DNA of 64,000 nucleotides from Pythium myriotylum (GCA_023091665.1 JALJCQ010000004.1:2728001-2792000); one strand, 5' to 3'. Positions 32,654 through 42,978 are shown, counted from the stretch's first letter. Translations and numbers: made by a program. The notes: a model not told the origin generated them from the sequence alone.

Positions 32654-32862
32654 ATTGTGGGTAAAAGGACAATTGCCGACAAGAGTCGGATGAGACGACC
32701 TGTCTATGGCAGTGGATTGTGGGTCACGCGATTTGATTGACCCACAACGAGAAACGCCCATCTCACCTCTGGACAGGTGGAATCGCTCAGTTTCACATGG
32801 AGTGGACTGAAAGGTTGCCACTGAGCCAGGTGCTATCGCTACCCGGCTCAATTACCCACAAT
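32654..32862. mobile_element. Candidate MITE with nested inverted repeats
   Basis: The ends are an 11-bp inverted pair, ATTGTGGGTAA at 32654-32664 and TTACCCACAAT at 32852-32862. Inside is a second perfect pair, TTGTGGGTCA at 32717-32726 and TGACCCACAA at 32738-32747, forming a 10-bp stem with an 11-nt loop. There is no open frame. A clear target-site duplication is not seen, so the mobile-element reading is tentative; a palindromic regulatory element is the alternative. Confidence 0.4.
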
Positions 32863-33633
32863 GGTATTTGGTTTCGGAGTGGCTGAGAGGGTACTTGCAT
32901 GGGAATCGTGAGTCGTCTTTTCGCGCGAGTACAAATACAGTCGCAACAACCAATGGGCGATCTTCGCACTTGGCTTGTTTAATCTCAAACGCGCTCTTCA
33001 ACACTTTTAATTGACTCTTACACTGCTAGGAGTGTATGCCTACAGTATCAGTCCGTGACCACGAAACACAAGGGTCTCCACTGGAGAGCATGGACCATTC
33101 AGCTGTTCCAACCGACTTGCCAAGTTACAGGATGTACATGGCGGTGGCGACGAAGGCAACTCGTGGCGTGATTGATGATTTCATCTGACCCGCTGAGCCT
33201 ACCTAGTAGCGGAGTAATCAACAGACGGATGTTTCGTACAGTGTGCAGAGAGTACAGTCGCAAGGCTGAATGATGCGAGTCCTTGGTGACAGAGCCTCAC
33301 ACACACAGGATACGAGACGACACTGTACCATCTCATGGCTGGCCACAAGAAGGCGATGACTTCGCTGTGACGGTGATCTCACTCGCGGATGTCCAAGGGC
33401 GATAGAAGCATCTTCTTTGGTCTCTCCAGATACTTCAACTCAATCCTCCCATAGTGTAGAGAGCCAAACGCAAGTGCTGTGTGTAGACTGCCCACCTCTG
33501 ATCGCTGCAGGACGTCTAACCGTTGAGGATTGAGGTTGCTTCTTCCATGTATCATTCGATACTTCAGACCTAGCGTCCATGGCTTCCATCCTAGCACAAA
33601 ACTAACGTGAAGCGAGCGTTTCCTTCAAATCGT

Positions 33634-33676
33634 GGGGGGGGGGGGGGGGGGGGAGAGAGAGAGAGAGAGAGAGAGA
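33634..33676 (+). repeat. G20 homopolymer followed by (GA)12
   Basis: Twenty consecutive G, then alternating GA to 33676. Such tracts can form G-quadruplex or triplex structure and are prone to polymerase slippage; the exact length is likely unreliable. Confidence 0.9.
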
Positions 33677-34160
33677 CCGGATATCGGATGCCCGCATTGG
33701 CACATTAAGAGTGGCTTGGGGGCACCAGTGACTTATCGTCTAGGACTGCCCCTACGTCAAGTGTCTATGGATACAGCTCTTAGACCATTGGGTTCCCTTG
33801 TGGACGAGGAGGCATGCGCATATCGTTGATATCAGCAAGAAAGCAATCTTCTCTCTAGAATCAACTTCAGTCCCCGATAAATATTGGATTCATCCGGAAA
33901 TGCCAGGATGCTTCGGCTTCAGCAGGCGGGCACCCATCCTGCATGAGGAGGACGATCTTGTCCAGTGGAGAAAGGGTCCATAGCATTGTGGCAGTTGGCC
34001 GGCTGCAGGTTTCTCGCTCGGTGAGCTTTTTGCGCAACTAAACTCCTCTAGAAGAGTTCACGCATTCAAGCCTACTAGATCGCACGGTAGCCTCTATCCA
34101 TGATACAGCACTTGAGCTAAGCAGGCGTCGGTAAAAAATGAATTCGATAGGAAGTCGCTC

Positions 34161-34595
34161 GGTCATTATCGAACGAACACGCTTGGCGTAAGTGACGATC
34201 CATAGAAAAGCACCACGCAGCCTACTACCAACTGAAGCACCTGTCAAACTGCTTTGATAGTTTTCGTGCTCTGCATGAGTGGGGCAAAGAGGCCGCCTCG
34301 CTTGGCCAACAATGCCCGCGGGCGTGTCAAACTCGGCGACGACGCTATGGAGCTGGATAGTTGCGATATCAACGCCGTCAATACGAACAACACCCTGCGC
34401 TGCTTCGACCGTGCGGAACAAAGCGTTCATGAGCGTCGATTTGCCCGAACCCGTGCGACCGCAGACACCGATCTTCTCGTCGTCGTGGACACTGAAAGAA
34501 ACTCCACGCAGCACGAAGTCGAGGCTGTCGCGATACCGAAGGAAGACATTGTCGAAGTCGATTCTGCCGCAAGATGGCCACGACGACGGTTTGGT
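34161..34595 (-). pseudogene. Truncated ABCC fragment (NBD2 and 3' UTR) with internal deletion
   Basis: On the minus strand this matches the ABCC genes from the segment before NBD2 (SSWPSCGRIDFDNV) through the NBD2 Walker A (GRTGSGKST) to IATIQL. It then jumps to VVAEFDTPA near the C-terminus, having lost about 415 bp that carry the signature motif, Walker B and H-loop. A frameshift follows within the last codons, and homology continues into the 3' UTR (to 34161). It cannot make a working transporter. At the one position I compared, it shares a Cys codon (SWPSCGR) with copy 2 rather than Ser of copy 1. Confidence 0.9.
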
Positions 34596-35853
34596 ATTTC
34601 ATGAGATTTTCGGATATCGACGATGTGAGAAATGGTTTGCTACTTTTCAAGCCTCTGGGCCATGTTCTATTTCCAGATCAGCTGTATCTATGACTAGAGC
34701 ACCGACGAGATACTTTTCAATACTTTGGATCGATCCGTGAGACCACAACAATTGATTAGACAGAAACCAACTCCGATACTTCTTCAACGCCAACCGTTGC
34801 CGATAAGTTGGAGATCGTGAGGCCCAAGGCTTACACTCTCATAGGCTATGACATCCAGACAACTTTTGGTAACCTTGAAGGTCGAGCACTTGCGCTTCTA
34901 GTCTATTGAGCGTCCGTACAAGCGTAGTTTGGACCTGAAGACTAGCAAGCAATCGAGAAACAGTGAATCAAACCACAGAAATAACGACTTTCAAGACTTT
35001 TGGTCCGAGGGCATGTCGTTGGCGGAGAAGATGGAGTTTTACCATTCGAACGAAGCCTGAGCAATGTTCGAGTCATAACGCATTCAGTCTTCAAGTTGGC
35101 CATGCATCTCTGCTCGTAACCTAAGGAACGAAGCGCATCCTATCCAGAGAACTTGCTCATGATCATCATCATCATCATCATTCCTGGACCGCAACGTTGA
35201 GTTCTTAGCATTCAGATTCACAATGATGCAGCTCGTAGCTTAACGTATGACTTGTCGAACTTGCTCTATAACGACCTACATTCGTGGTGGTCTTCATTGA
35301 CTCACCATGTGGATTCCTGAAGGGTCTGCATGTTCAGCCCAACAAGCTATTAGGATTCACAGGATGAACTCAATAGACTTCACTTGCATCATCATCTTCG
35401 TAGCTTAGCGTAGCTGTACGAAAAGGTCATACGACGTGCAACTCGACACACTAATGACGAGCATGCTCAGCACATTGAAGTCCTACTTCGTTCGCCCCCA
35501 AGGCCACAACGGCGTGAGTATCACCATCACGGGTTGCTTTCCCATCCTGTCTCGTCTATGGACGGGTTTTCGTCCTGTCACAGGGTCCTTGTTTCGTCAC
35601 AAGCTGGTCACAGATGCCGGGGGTAATCCCAGGCTTAACACAGAGGCCTTCCCCCTGTTCTCGAACTTGGGCAGTATGAACGTGGCGTGGCTGACATTCA
35701 CTCCACGCAACGGCAAGTGGTCAACTTGCGTCAGAGTGTGTGTGTTGATGGTGGCAATTATCAGCGAGTTGTAGTGATCCATGCAGACTCATGGACACTA
35801 AAGTTTGCCGCTGCCATTCTGCAATTCGCTTCCGACCAGCAACATCGTCACGC

Positions 35854-38800
35854 ATGGTCAGCCGACACGACACGCGTTTGGAGCCTGAGCCAGGCGATGG
35901 CTTCGCGGCCTTGCAGTCTCCAGTTCCGACTTCCGAGACAGTCGACCATTGGGAAAACGATCTCACCAACCCGCTCGACCGTGTGAGCTGGTTCAACCAG
36001 TTCACGCTCTGGTGGGTCAACGCATCGGTACGCCGCGGATACAAGAAGCCGCTTGAAGAAGACGAGGTCTGGGAGCTACCGACCAACGACAAGGCGACAG
36101 TTCTCCAGCAGCGATTCGATGGATTCTACGCGGAGACCGCAGTTCAGCATCGCAAGACGGATCCAACCACCCCTCCGCCGGTCTACAAGGCGATGTGGAA
36201 CTCGACCAAGGATAAGATGGGCCTCGCGCTCGGACTCCAGCTACTCGGATCGGCTGCCAATCTGCTGCAGCCACTGCTCATCAAGGCCATCCTGCAGAAC
36301 CTTCGCGGCGAAGACGACTTGTTCGGCATCTCGTCTGGATACACGCTCGCTGCGCTCTTGGCAGTTGTCGCTTTCGTCGCTGTGCAATCGCTTGACTTTG
36401 GTTCGCATCTAACCTACCGAGCTGGTCTTAACGCTCGCATGATCGTCGTCAACAGCGTCTACCAAAAGCTGCTCCGGCTGTCCTCATCAGCCCGCCTTAC
36501 CATGAACAGCGGAGACATCATCACACTCGCAGGCGTCGACAGCGACCGACTTTTCGAGGCGTATGCCATTGGCATGTGGGCCGTCATCTCTCCCATTGTC
36601 GTACTCTCGGCTTGTCTGCTAATGGGGTACCTCATGAGTGTCGCTGTGGCCGCATCTGCTGCAGTCGTCTCTTGTTGCATCCTTACATTCGCCGTCACCA
36701 ACTCCCGCAAGATCGGCATGACGCGCCGTCGGATCCTTGGTGTTGCAGGCGAGCGTGTCAAAGTGACCAACGAAGTACTTCAGGGCATTCGCGTTGTCAA
36801 GATGTACGCGTGGGAAGCGTCTATCGCTGCGCGAGTAGCTGAAGTCCGTGGGCGGGAAGTGAAGCTGCTGCGCCGGTACGACTACCTGCGCATGACCAAC
36901 CTCATAGTGCTCACATACGCGCAGAGCATCCTCACCGCCGTGGGGTTGATCGTGTACGTGTATGAAGGTAACGAGCTGACAGTGTCGACGTCGTTCGCGT
37001 TCCTGGCGCTCGTGAATGCTTGTGGTCGGCCGTTTTCCATCTTCTCCAACGCTGTGGTCTTCAGCTCGGAAGGTTGGGCTTCGTTGAAACGCATCTCTGT
37101 CTTCCTTGCTGCCGACGAAGTCCGCCGTGACCATGACAGTGATAGTCTGCCCGTTCTTGATGGCGAGCCTATCGTGGAGATCCGTAACGCCGACTTTACG
37201 TGGCTAGCTCGGGACTCGCGGGACGGGAACGCTGAGCCTGCTCGTCCAACTCTACGCAACATTAACTTCAGCCTCTCTCCAGGGTCGCTCACAATTGTTG
37301 TCGGTGCCGTCGGCAGTGGCAAGTCCAGTCTGATGAGTGCGTTTCTAGGCGAGATGGAGCAGATTCGAGGCACCAGATCCGTGAGAGGCACTGTCGCATA
37401 CGCGAGCCAGCAGGCATGGATCCAGCACGACACGGTGCGCGGTAACATCCTCTTCGGCACACCTTTCGACGCTGATCACTACGATCACGTGATCTCGGCG
37501 TGCCAGTTGCGTTCGGATTTGGCCATCCTAGACCACGGTGACATGACCGAGATCGGCGAGCGTGGTATCAACCTCAGCGGTGGCCAGAAGGCCCGAGTGA
37601 GCCTCGCGCGCTCCATGTACCGTCGCGACGCTGATCTTGTCATTCTCGATGACCCTCTCAGTGCCTTGGATGTTCACGTCGCGAACGCAGTCTTCTTCGA
37701 ATGCGTCAAAGGATTGGCGGCTTCAAAGACTCGATTGCTCGTTCTCAACGCGCACTACCACTTGCTCAAGCACGCTGATCGGATTGTCATGCTGTCTGAA
37801 GGCGAGATCGTTGCAGATGGCTCGTACGACCAAGTGCGCGCCCAGTTTGCGTTCCTCGAAGATCAAGCTCATGAGAAGGCTCTCGCAGCTGAGTCGTCCA
37901 AGCCACGAGAATCCCAGAACGAAGACGGCAACGCACTCGAAGACGAACCGGAAGAGATCGATTTGCCAGACGCCGTGCGTGGGTTATACGTCGCGGACAA
38001 TGCAGAGACGGCTGAACGCCTGAGCTTCCTCACGGAGCTGTCGCGAGCCTCGCGTCACTCTCGGCGAAGTGCAAGGATCCAGTCACGTGTTGCCTCGACG
38101 ACGGACAAAGTCAAGCCTGAGAGCAAGACGATGATGGTGGCCGAAGATCGAGCAGTCGGGTCTGTCACGTGGCGCACATATGTGTCGTTCTTGGGACTCG
38201 CGGGTTTCAATGGCTTGGCTCTTCTCGTGACTCTGTTGGTGGTCTTTGCGACCACGCAGTGCGGCTCGGTCGCTGCCGACTATTTTGTGAAGTACTGGTC
38301 CAACGGATCGCTTGACCAGTACAGCCAGAAAACTCTAGTGTGGATCTACGTTGGGGTTGCAGTCGGAGCCATCTCTCTCGGTATCTTCCGCGCGTCCTTC
38401 TTCGTTGAGATCTGCCTCAAACTGGCCAACGTTGTTCACACCAAGTACTTCACCAACGTGCTATATGCGCCCGTCAACACATTCTTTGATGTCACACCAG
38501 TGGGTCGCGTGCTCAACCGATTCTCACGTGACCTTGACCAGATCGACAACCCGCTTCCATACTACACGCTGCAGTACTTGATCTATGCAGTTATCGTGCT
38601 CTCCGTTCTTGTTGTCTGTGCAGTTACGACACCGACGACCTTGATCCTCTACGGCCCGCTACTTTACGCCAGCCTCGTTGTCCAGAAGCGCGCGCTTGCC
38701 TCGACGAGAGAGCTGAAACGTATTGATGGAGTCACGCGCACGCCGTTCTTGAATCTTGTTGCCGAGACGATTAACGGCATCGAGAGTATCCGCTCGTTTC

Positions 38801-39912
38801 GCATGACGACTGCATTCTCTTCCAGGTGCCGTGAGTTGCTGGATTACAACGCCAAATATTTCTTTATGTTCCAGTCAACTTCGAACTGGTTGGCGATGCG
38901 TCTTGACTGGTTTGTGACGAGTGTCGTCGCGGTTGTTGCATTCACCTGTGTAGCATCGCGGAACTCCCTCGGAGCCTCCAGCGCTGGTATCGCACTAACG
39001 TACGCCGTGCAGCTGACCAACTACTTCCAGCGGCTGCTCAATCTGGGTAGTCAGACCGAAAACGTCATGACATCGTTCGAGCGCATTGCCCACTTCGGTT
39101 CGCTCGAAGAGGAAGGCAGTAGCAAGGCGGTAGTAGTATCGAAGACCAAACCGTCGTCGTGGCCATCTTGCGGCAGAATCGACTTCGACAATGTCTATCT
39201 TCGGTATCGTGACGGCCTCGACTTCGTGCTACGTGGAGTTTCTTTCAGTGTCCGCGACGGCGAGAAGATCGGTGTCTGCGGTCGCACGGGTTCGGGCAAA
39301 TCGACGCTCATGAACGCTTTGTTCCGCACGGTCGAAGCAGCGCAGGGTGTTGTTCGTATTGACGGCGTTGATATCGCAACTATCCAGCTCCAGCACCTAC
39401 GGTCTCGGCTCACGATCATCCCGCAGGACCCCGTGCTCTTCAGCGGCACTCTCCGTGAGAACCTGGACCCTTTTAGCGAGAAGTCGGACGAGGAGCTCTT
39501 CTCAGCACTTCGCAAAGTTCACTTGATCGAGGATGTTGGTCGGTGGGGTCAAGGGCTGTCGTACGAAGTGGCCGAGAAGGGCGAAAACCTGTCGGTGGGT
39601 CAGCGACAGTTGATTTGTATCGCACGGGCGTTGTTGCGGGAGTCCAAGATCGTCGTACTGGACGAAGCAACAGCCAATGTGGACCAAGAGCTGGACCGAC
39701 TGATCCAGGTGGCCGTGAAAGAATGCTTCCGCGGACGTACAGCACTGACAATTGCGCACCGCCTCGAGACCATCGCTGACAGCGACCGCATTCTCGTGAT
39801 GGAGCAAGGCGTTGTCGCCGAATATGACACGCCCGCGGCATTGTTGGCCAAGCGAGACGGTCTCTTTGCCTCGCTCATGCAGAGCACGAAAACAACCGAA
39901 GCAGTTTTGTAG
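35854..39912 (+). CDS. ABC transporter, subfamily C (MRP type), copy 2
   Basis: A second intact ABCC exporter of 1,352 residues, the same length and domain plan as the gene at 0.8 kb, with all Walker, signature and D-loop motifs present in both NBDs. Divergence is uneven. Residues 1 to about 127 differ at many sites (MVSRHDTRLEPEPG against MATRHDAHLQPESG). From there to the stop only about five replacements were seen (His/Arg, Lys/Glu, Leu/Val and Leu/Phe around the NBD1 Walker A, Ser/Cys before NBD2). The 3' UTR is also nearly identical for over 100 bp. The start was set by alignment with copy 1. The Leu-to-Val and Leu-to-Phe changes flank Walker A but do not touch catalytic residues, so activity is probably kept. 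Confidence 0.95.
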   Translation: MVSRHDTRLEPEPGDGFAALQSPVPTSETVDHWENDLTNPLDRVSWFNQFTLWWVNASVRRGYKKPLEEDEVWELPTNDKATVLQQRFDGFYAETAVQHRKTDPTTPPPVYKAMWNSTKDKMGLALGLQLLGSAANLLQPLLIKAILQNLRGEDDLFGISSGYTLAALLAVVAFVAVQSLDFGSHLTYRAGLNARMIVVNSVYQKLLRLSSSARLTMNSGDIITLAGVDSDRLFEAYAIGMWAVISPIVVLSACLLMGYLMSVAVAASAAVVSCCILTFAVTNSRKIGMTRRRILGVAGERVKVTNEVLQGIRVVKMYAWEASIAARVAEVRGREVKLLRRYDYLRMTNLIVLTYAQSILTAVGLIVYVYEGNELTVSTSFAFLALVNACGRPFSIFSNAVVFSSEGWASLKRISVFLAADEVRRDHDSDSLPVLDGEPIVEIRNADFTWLARDSRDGNAEPARPTLRNINFSLSPGSLTIVVGAVGSGKSSLMSAFLGEMEQIRGTRSVRGTVAYASQQAWIQHDTVRGNILFGTPFDADHYDHVISACQLRSDLAILDHGDMTEIGERGINLSGGQKARVSLARSMYRRDADLVILDDPLSALDVHVANAVFFECVKGLAASKTRLLVLNAHYHLLKHADRIVMLSEGEIVADGSYDQVRAQFAFLEDQAHEKALAAESSKPRESQNEDGNALEDEPEEIDLPDAVRGLYVADNAETAERLSFLTELSRASRHSRRSARIQSRVASTTDKVKPESKTMMVAEDRAVGSVTWRTYVSFLGLAGFNGLALLVTLLVVFATTQCGSVAADYFVKYWSNGSLDQYSQKTLVWIYVGVAVGAISLGIFRASFFVEICLKLANVVHTKYFTNVLYAPVNTFFDVTPVGRVLNRFSRDLDQIDNPLPYYTLQYLIYAVIVLSVLVVCAVTTPTTLILYGPLLYASLVVQKRALASTRELKRIDGVTRTPFLNLVAETINGIESIRSFRMTTAFSSRCRELLDYNAKYFFMFQSTSNWLAMRLDWFVTSVVAVVAFTCVASRNSLGASSAGIALTYAVQLTNYFQRLLNLGSQTENVMTSFERIAHFGSLEEEGSSKAVVVSKTKPSSWPSCGRIDFDNVYLRYRDGLDFVLRGVSFSVRDGEKIGVCGRTGSGKSTLMNALFRTVEAAQGVVRIDGVDIATIQLQHLRSRLTIIPQDPVLFSGTLRENLDPFSEKSDEELFSALRKVHLIEDVGRWGQGLSYEVAEKGENLSVGQRQLICIARALLRESKIVVLDEATANVDQELDRLIQVAVKECFRGRTALTIAHRLETIADSDRILVMEQGVVAEYDTPAALLAKRDGLFASLMQSTKTTEAVL

Positions 39913-40063
39913 GAGCTTTGGTTGTTAGTAGGCAGCCGTGTTTTAGCATATTAATCGTCACCTACGCCATGCGTGTTCGTTAGACAATGACCATGTGAAA
40001 TTTGCTTTGCATATACTACCTTGGTTTTGGACAAGAACTGGAACCGACAGAAGCAGCAGCAGA

Positions 40064-40169
40064 AGTGAGCCAACTTGCTGACGCACTTCGACCACTTTTT
40101 GCTTTTGTCTGGCGAGTTTTGTTCACAGCCTCTTGGTCTTCAGTAGTATATGTTTTGAGTGAGTGTCAT
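40064..40169 (-). pseudogene. Remnant of coiled-coil gene tail downstream of ABCC copy 2
   Basis: Nearly identical to the remnant at 4966-5072 and homologous to 5609-5710 in the coiled-coil gene, same orientation. Here no intact coiled-coil gene follows; the next gene is the unrelated MYND protein. It marks the 3' limit of the duplicated ABCC block. Confidence 0.7.
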
Positions 40170-40266
40170 CCAGCTGCAGACATAGTCATTCAGAGTAGCC
40201 GTCGTCTCTGGTCGTTCCACAAAACTGACGAGGATTCGGAACCAAGAGTTTTGTCGAACCAGTGTA

Positions 40267-41334
40267 TTACGTTGTGTCTTGCGCGTTGATCTCCTCGACA
40301 GACTTGCCGCAGAGCTGCTTGTGGAGCTTCCAGGCGGCCTTTTGGCACTCACGCGAGCAGTAGAAGGCGTTTCCACAGCGCGAGCACTTGGCGAGCTTCT
40401 CGCGCCACTCGTGGCATTGGCTGCAAGTTTTGCCGTGGGTCAGCTCGAGCCAGAATCGGACCTCGTCTTCGCTAGCGTGTGCCAGCTCCGGGTCTTTGAT
40501 CAGCGCGCTGTCGCTCGCGCCGTAGCACTCCCACTTCTCCGTGTGGTGCATCACGTTGTGATCCATGCAGCCGAACTGGTTCATGAGGTCGCTCATATCG
40601 CCGCGGTTTATCGGTAAGACCTCTGGCGTGTACTCGACCGCGTAATGGGCGATCGACGAGTACGACGCCGCCTCCAGAATCGGCGTGAAGCGCTGCGAGA
40701 TCGCGAAACCGCTCAAGCCCCGCAACCTTTCCGTCTCTGCGTTCGCCGGTGGATCCAGGAACGCCGCCTCGCCCAGCAGAAAGCAAAAGATCGGCCGCTG
40801 GTCGACAGCTGTGTTCTCCTCCTTATGATACGCCGTGAGAGCCTCGAACGTCGCGTACTGGTTCTCCACGCGCTCCTCGCCATGCGGAGACACGTACACG
40901 AACACAAACTGCGCGTCCACGCGCTCTTGCAGCTCGTCGCTTTGCGGCGTCACGAGCTCAAAGCCCATGAGCTCGCAGGCTCTGGCGACGTCTTCGTGGA
41001 AAGCGCTGTATCCGTTCGCTTCGATGAGCACTTTCGGCCGCGCGCTCTCGACTTCATCGCTACTTGGCTCTCTATCCATTGCTCTCGCCGTGGCCTCGCG
41101 CCAGAGCTCGTAGAGGTAGAGCAATCGGCACGCGACGCCGATCTGGCGCTTCTCGGCTCGGCGGAACTCGGCCTCTTTCCTACGCACAGAGACATCCAAT
41201 GAGCACGCGCGACCCCGCGTTGGAAAGCGCGAGAAGCGCTCTTTGCGCTCGTACCACGCGTAGTCGTAGCGCATGTACATCGCGGCCGCGGCGAGCCGCG
41301 CGCGCGCCGGCGACATGGCTTCGGAGGTGCTCAT
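40267..41334 (-). CDS. MYND-type zinc-finger protein
   Basis: An intronless gene of 355 residues. A C-terminal MYND finger (about residues 300-340) shows the full ligand set: CSQCHEW, KCSRCGNAFYCSRECQ, AWKLHKQLC. MYND fingers bind proline-rich partners. The N-terminal 290 residues have no recognised fold; the region with RVDAQFVFVYVSPHGEERV could be a compact alpha/beta domain. No SET domain is visible, so methyltransferase activity should not be assumed. An N-terminal Arg/Ala-rich stretch could be a targeting signal, and later in-frame Met codons make the start uncertain. Confidence 0.85.
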   Translation of the reverse strand: MSTSEAMSPARARLAAAAMYMRYDYAWYERKERFSRFPTRGRACSLDVSVRRKEAEFRRAEKRQIGVACRLLYLYELWREATARAMDREPSSDEVESARPKVLIEANGYSAFHEDVARACELMGFELVTPQSDELQERVDAQFVFVYVSPHGEERVENQYATFEALTAYHKEENTAVDQRPIFCFLLGEAAFLDPPANAETERLRGLSGFAISQRFTPILEAASYSSIAHYAVEYTPEVLPINRGDMSDLMNQFGCMDHNVMHHTEKWECYGASDSALIKDPELAHASEDEVRFWLELTHGKTCSQCHEWREKLAKCSRCGNAFYCSRECQKAAWKLHKQLCGKSVEEINAQDTT

Positions 41335-41614
41335 CTCTCTTTCTTGGAGCAGTCACTTGTGTTGGGGACGAACGGAATGGCTAGTATTGTAATTTCGACG
41401 CATCTTGTCCCAAACATCGAATTTTCATTTCGGGATTGTTAGGGTCCTGTCCCGAAATTATCCCGTGCGAAGATGTTTGTGAAAAGGGACGGATCGGTCC
41501 CGAATATGTCCCGTATGGGATGGGAGACCGTGAAACGAGGGACAAATGTGAACCGGAGGTCCTGGAAGCACCGACGGAACCAAGCAAGAGAGAGAGAGAG
41601 AGAGAAGAGGAGGA

Positions 41615-41831
41615 ATGAACGGGATCCTGCAGTTCGTGTTCGCCGGCGGCGTCGTCGTGGCCGCCGCTCAGTTCATCTCGGGCCCCGTGGCCGACTGGAA
41701 CGCGCGGCGGGAGGGAGCCGCGGTGCGTGCGCTGCGAAACAGGCCAAAAGAAACACGGCCGAGAGACTGACGCGTGGTGATCTGCCCAGGAGCTCAAGCG
41801 CCGCGCGGACAAGAAGGCGAGCCACGAGTAA
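41615..41831 (+). CDS. 49-residue single-span membrane microprotein
   Basis: Two exons, join(41615..41722,41790..41831), give a 49-residue product: MNGILQFVFAGGVVVAAAQF forms one N-terminal hydrophobic helix, then SGPVADW and a basic, charged tail ending KKASHE. The 67-nt intron has a GT donor and a CTGCCCAG acceptor and keeps frame to an early stop. I do not recognise the family; size and layout recall small accessory subunits of mitochondrial membrane complexes. Evidence is splice signals, hydrophobicity and codon use only. A GA-repeat lies immediately upstream (41588-41607). Confidence 0.55.
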
Positions 41832-42079
41832 AGCGATGTGCGATCAGAAAAGAAAAAAAAAAAAGAAGATCAAGAATGGCGGAAGTGTCGGAGGTGTCCG
41901 CGTCTTGCCGTCTTGGCGAGAGTTCTCGACTGAGAGAACGTTGTTGATCGCATCGAAAACAAAGCCGACGCGTGCCCAAGCCACGCAAATGAAGATGGAT
42001 ATACTAGAGCCTGCTGGTGTCAGTGTTGTTTCTATTGCTGGTTTGCTTTTTTTGTTTGTTTTGTTTTTTCGTCTGTTGG

Positions 42080-42978
42080 CTATGCCTGGGGAGCATGGCC
42101 ACGCTCGATATCGGCGATGGCTTTCGCGAGTGACTCGGCCGTCGGCTTGGGCGCGACCACCGTGGCGGACCAGCTCGCGTCTCCTGTTTCTTCGGCCACA
42201 GTTGCAAGCGCAGCTTCAGTAGTTTTACCTACGCGTTCAGAATGATCAGAATACTGGAGGGGGTCACTCGAAGGGGTCTGTCTGCCCATGATCACGTACC
42301 GATAGCAGCCTTCTTGACCTTCTCCCACGCCGCCGGGATCGTCCGTGTGGCCTTGATCCCGCTCGGACTAAAGTAGGCGACCCAGTCGGGATTCTGGCAA
42401 GCCTCGGGTAGCTGGAAGTCCGAGACCGCGCACGTGCGGTACACGTTGAGCTCTTGGAATGGGAGCTGGCGAGACACGAAGCTCTCGGGCATCGTGTCGC
42501 GACGCTTGTCTCCGCATAAGAACACCACCGGCTTGGTCGTCACACTCGCTGGAAGAACGCCTTCTTGGTGAATGTACTCGGACATGACCTCGGCTGAGCC
42601 GCAGTGGTCTCCTTTGCACTCGACGCCGAGCACCTCGAGCTCGGCCGACGTGGCCTTCCCCACCGAAAACACCGCGATCGACCGCAGCGTTGCGAGCACG
42701 GCACTGCGCTGTGCCTCGTCTTGCAGCGAATCGAGCACGTTGCGCACGGCGATGCCCGCGCGCGGACTCGTGACGAGGATGGCGCTAAAGCTCGCGAGGT
42801 CGAGCAGCACGACGCGCAGGGCGTCGGCGTTCACGTACTCGAACGTGAGCACGTCGGCGAAGTGCACATCGAACGAGAGCTCGCTGTGCGCAGCTGCCAC
42901 GTCTCGGAACGCGTCCTCGTACTTGGCGTCCGCGGCCTTGAGCAGCAGCACGGAGCAGCGGCGCGGTGGCGTCGCCAT
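42080..42978 (-). CDS. Uroporphyrinogen-III synthase
   Basis: Two exons, complement(join(42080..42228,42300..42978)), 275 residues; 71-nt intron joining AAIG and KTTEAALATV. The enzyme closes and inverts hydroxymethylbilane to uroporphyrinogen III in haem synthesis. Typical features: the N-terminal beta strand with CSVLLLKA, FSAILVTSPRAG (the conserved 'TSxxG/A' loop), FSVGKATSAELEVLG, VVFLCGDKRRD in the second lobe, VAYFSPSG, and the final AIGKTTEAAL...PTAESLAKAI. Sequence conservation is always low in this family, but motif order and length (about 260-280) fit. It is divergent from TFIIF beta with 172 bp between starts, sharing the A/T motif at 43037. There is no obvious transit peptide. 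Confidence 0.85.

Larger units (their letters stand above)
32302..35853. other. Gene-poor interval with relics and simple repeats
   Basis: No intact gene is recognised in about 3.5 kb. It contains a candidate MITE (32654-32862), a 50-codon open frame at 33036-33188 with no known motif, a G20/(GA)12 tract, an antisense ABCC fragment, an ATC microsatellite near 35162-35182, and a 112-codon open frame at 35436-35774 that resembles no family I know. Base composition is more A/T-rich than in the flanking genes. This is where the ABCC duplication seems to have inserted. Confidence 0.6.

Noticed and set aside
32873..32950. tRNA-like stretch (GTGGCTGAGAGGG) resembling a Ser/Leu D-arm
   Set aside because: No acceptor stem or T-arm can be formed around it.
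33036..33188. 50-codon frame as a real gene
   Set aside because: No motif, no splice partners, and located among relics; left as part of the gene-poor interval.
35436..35774. 112-codon open frame upstream of ABCC copy 2
   Set aside because: No family resemblance; it overlaps the duplicated upstream flank of the ABCC gene, so coding status is unsupported.
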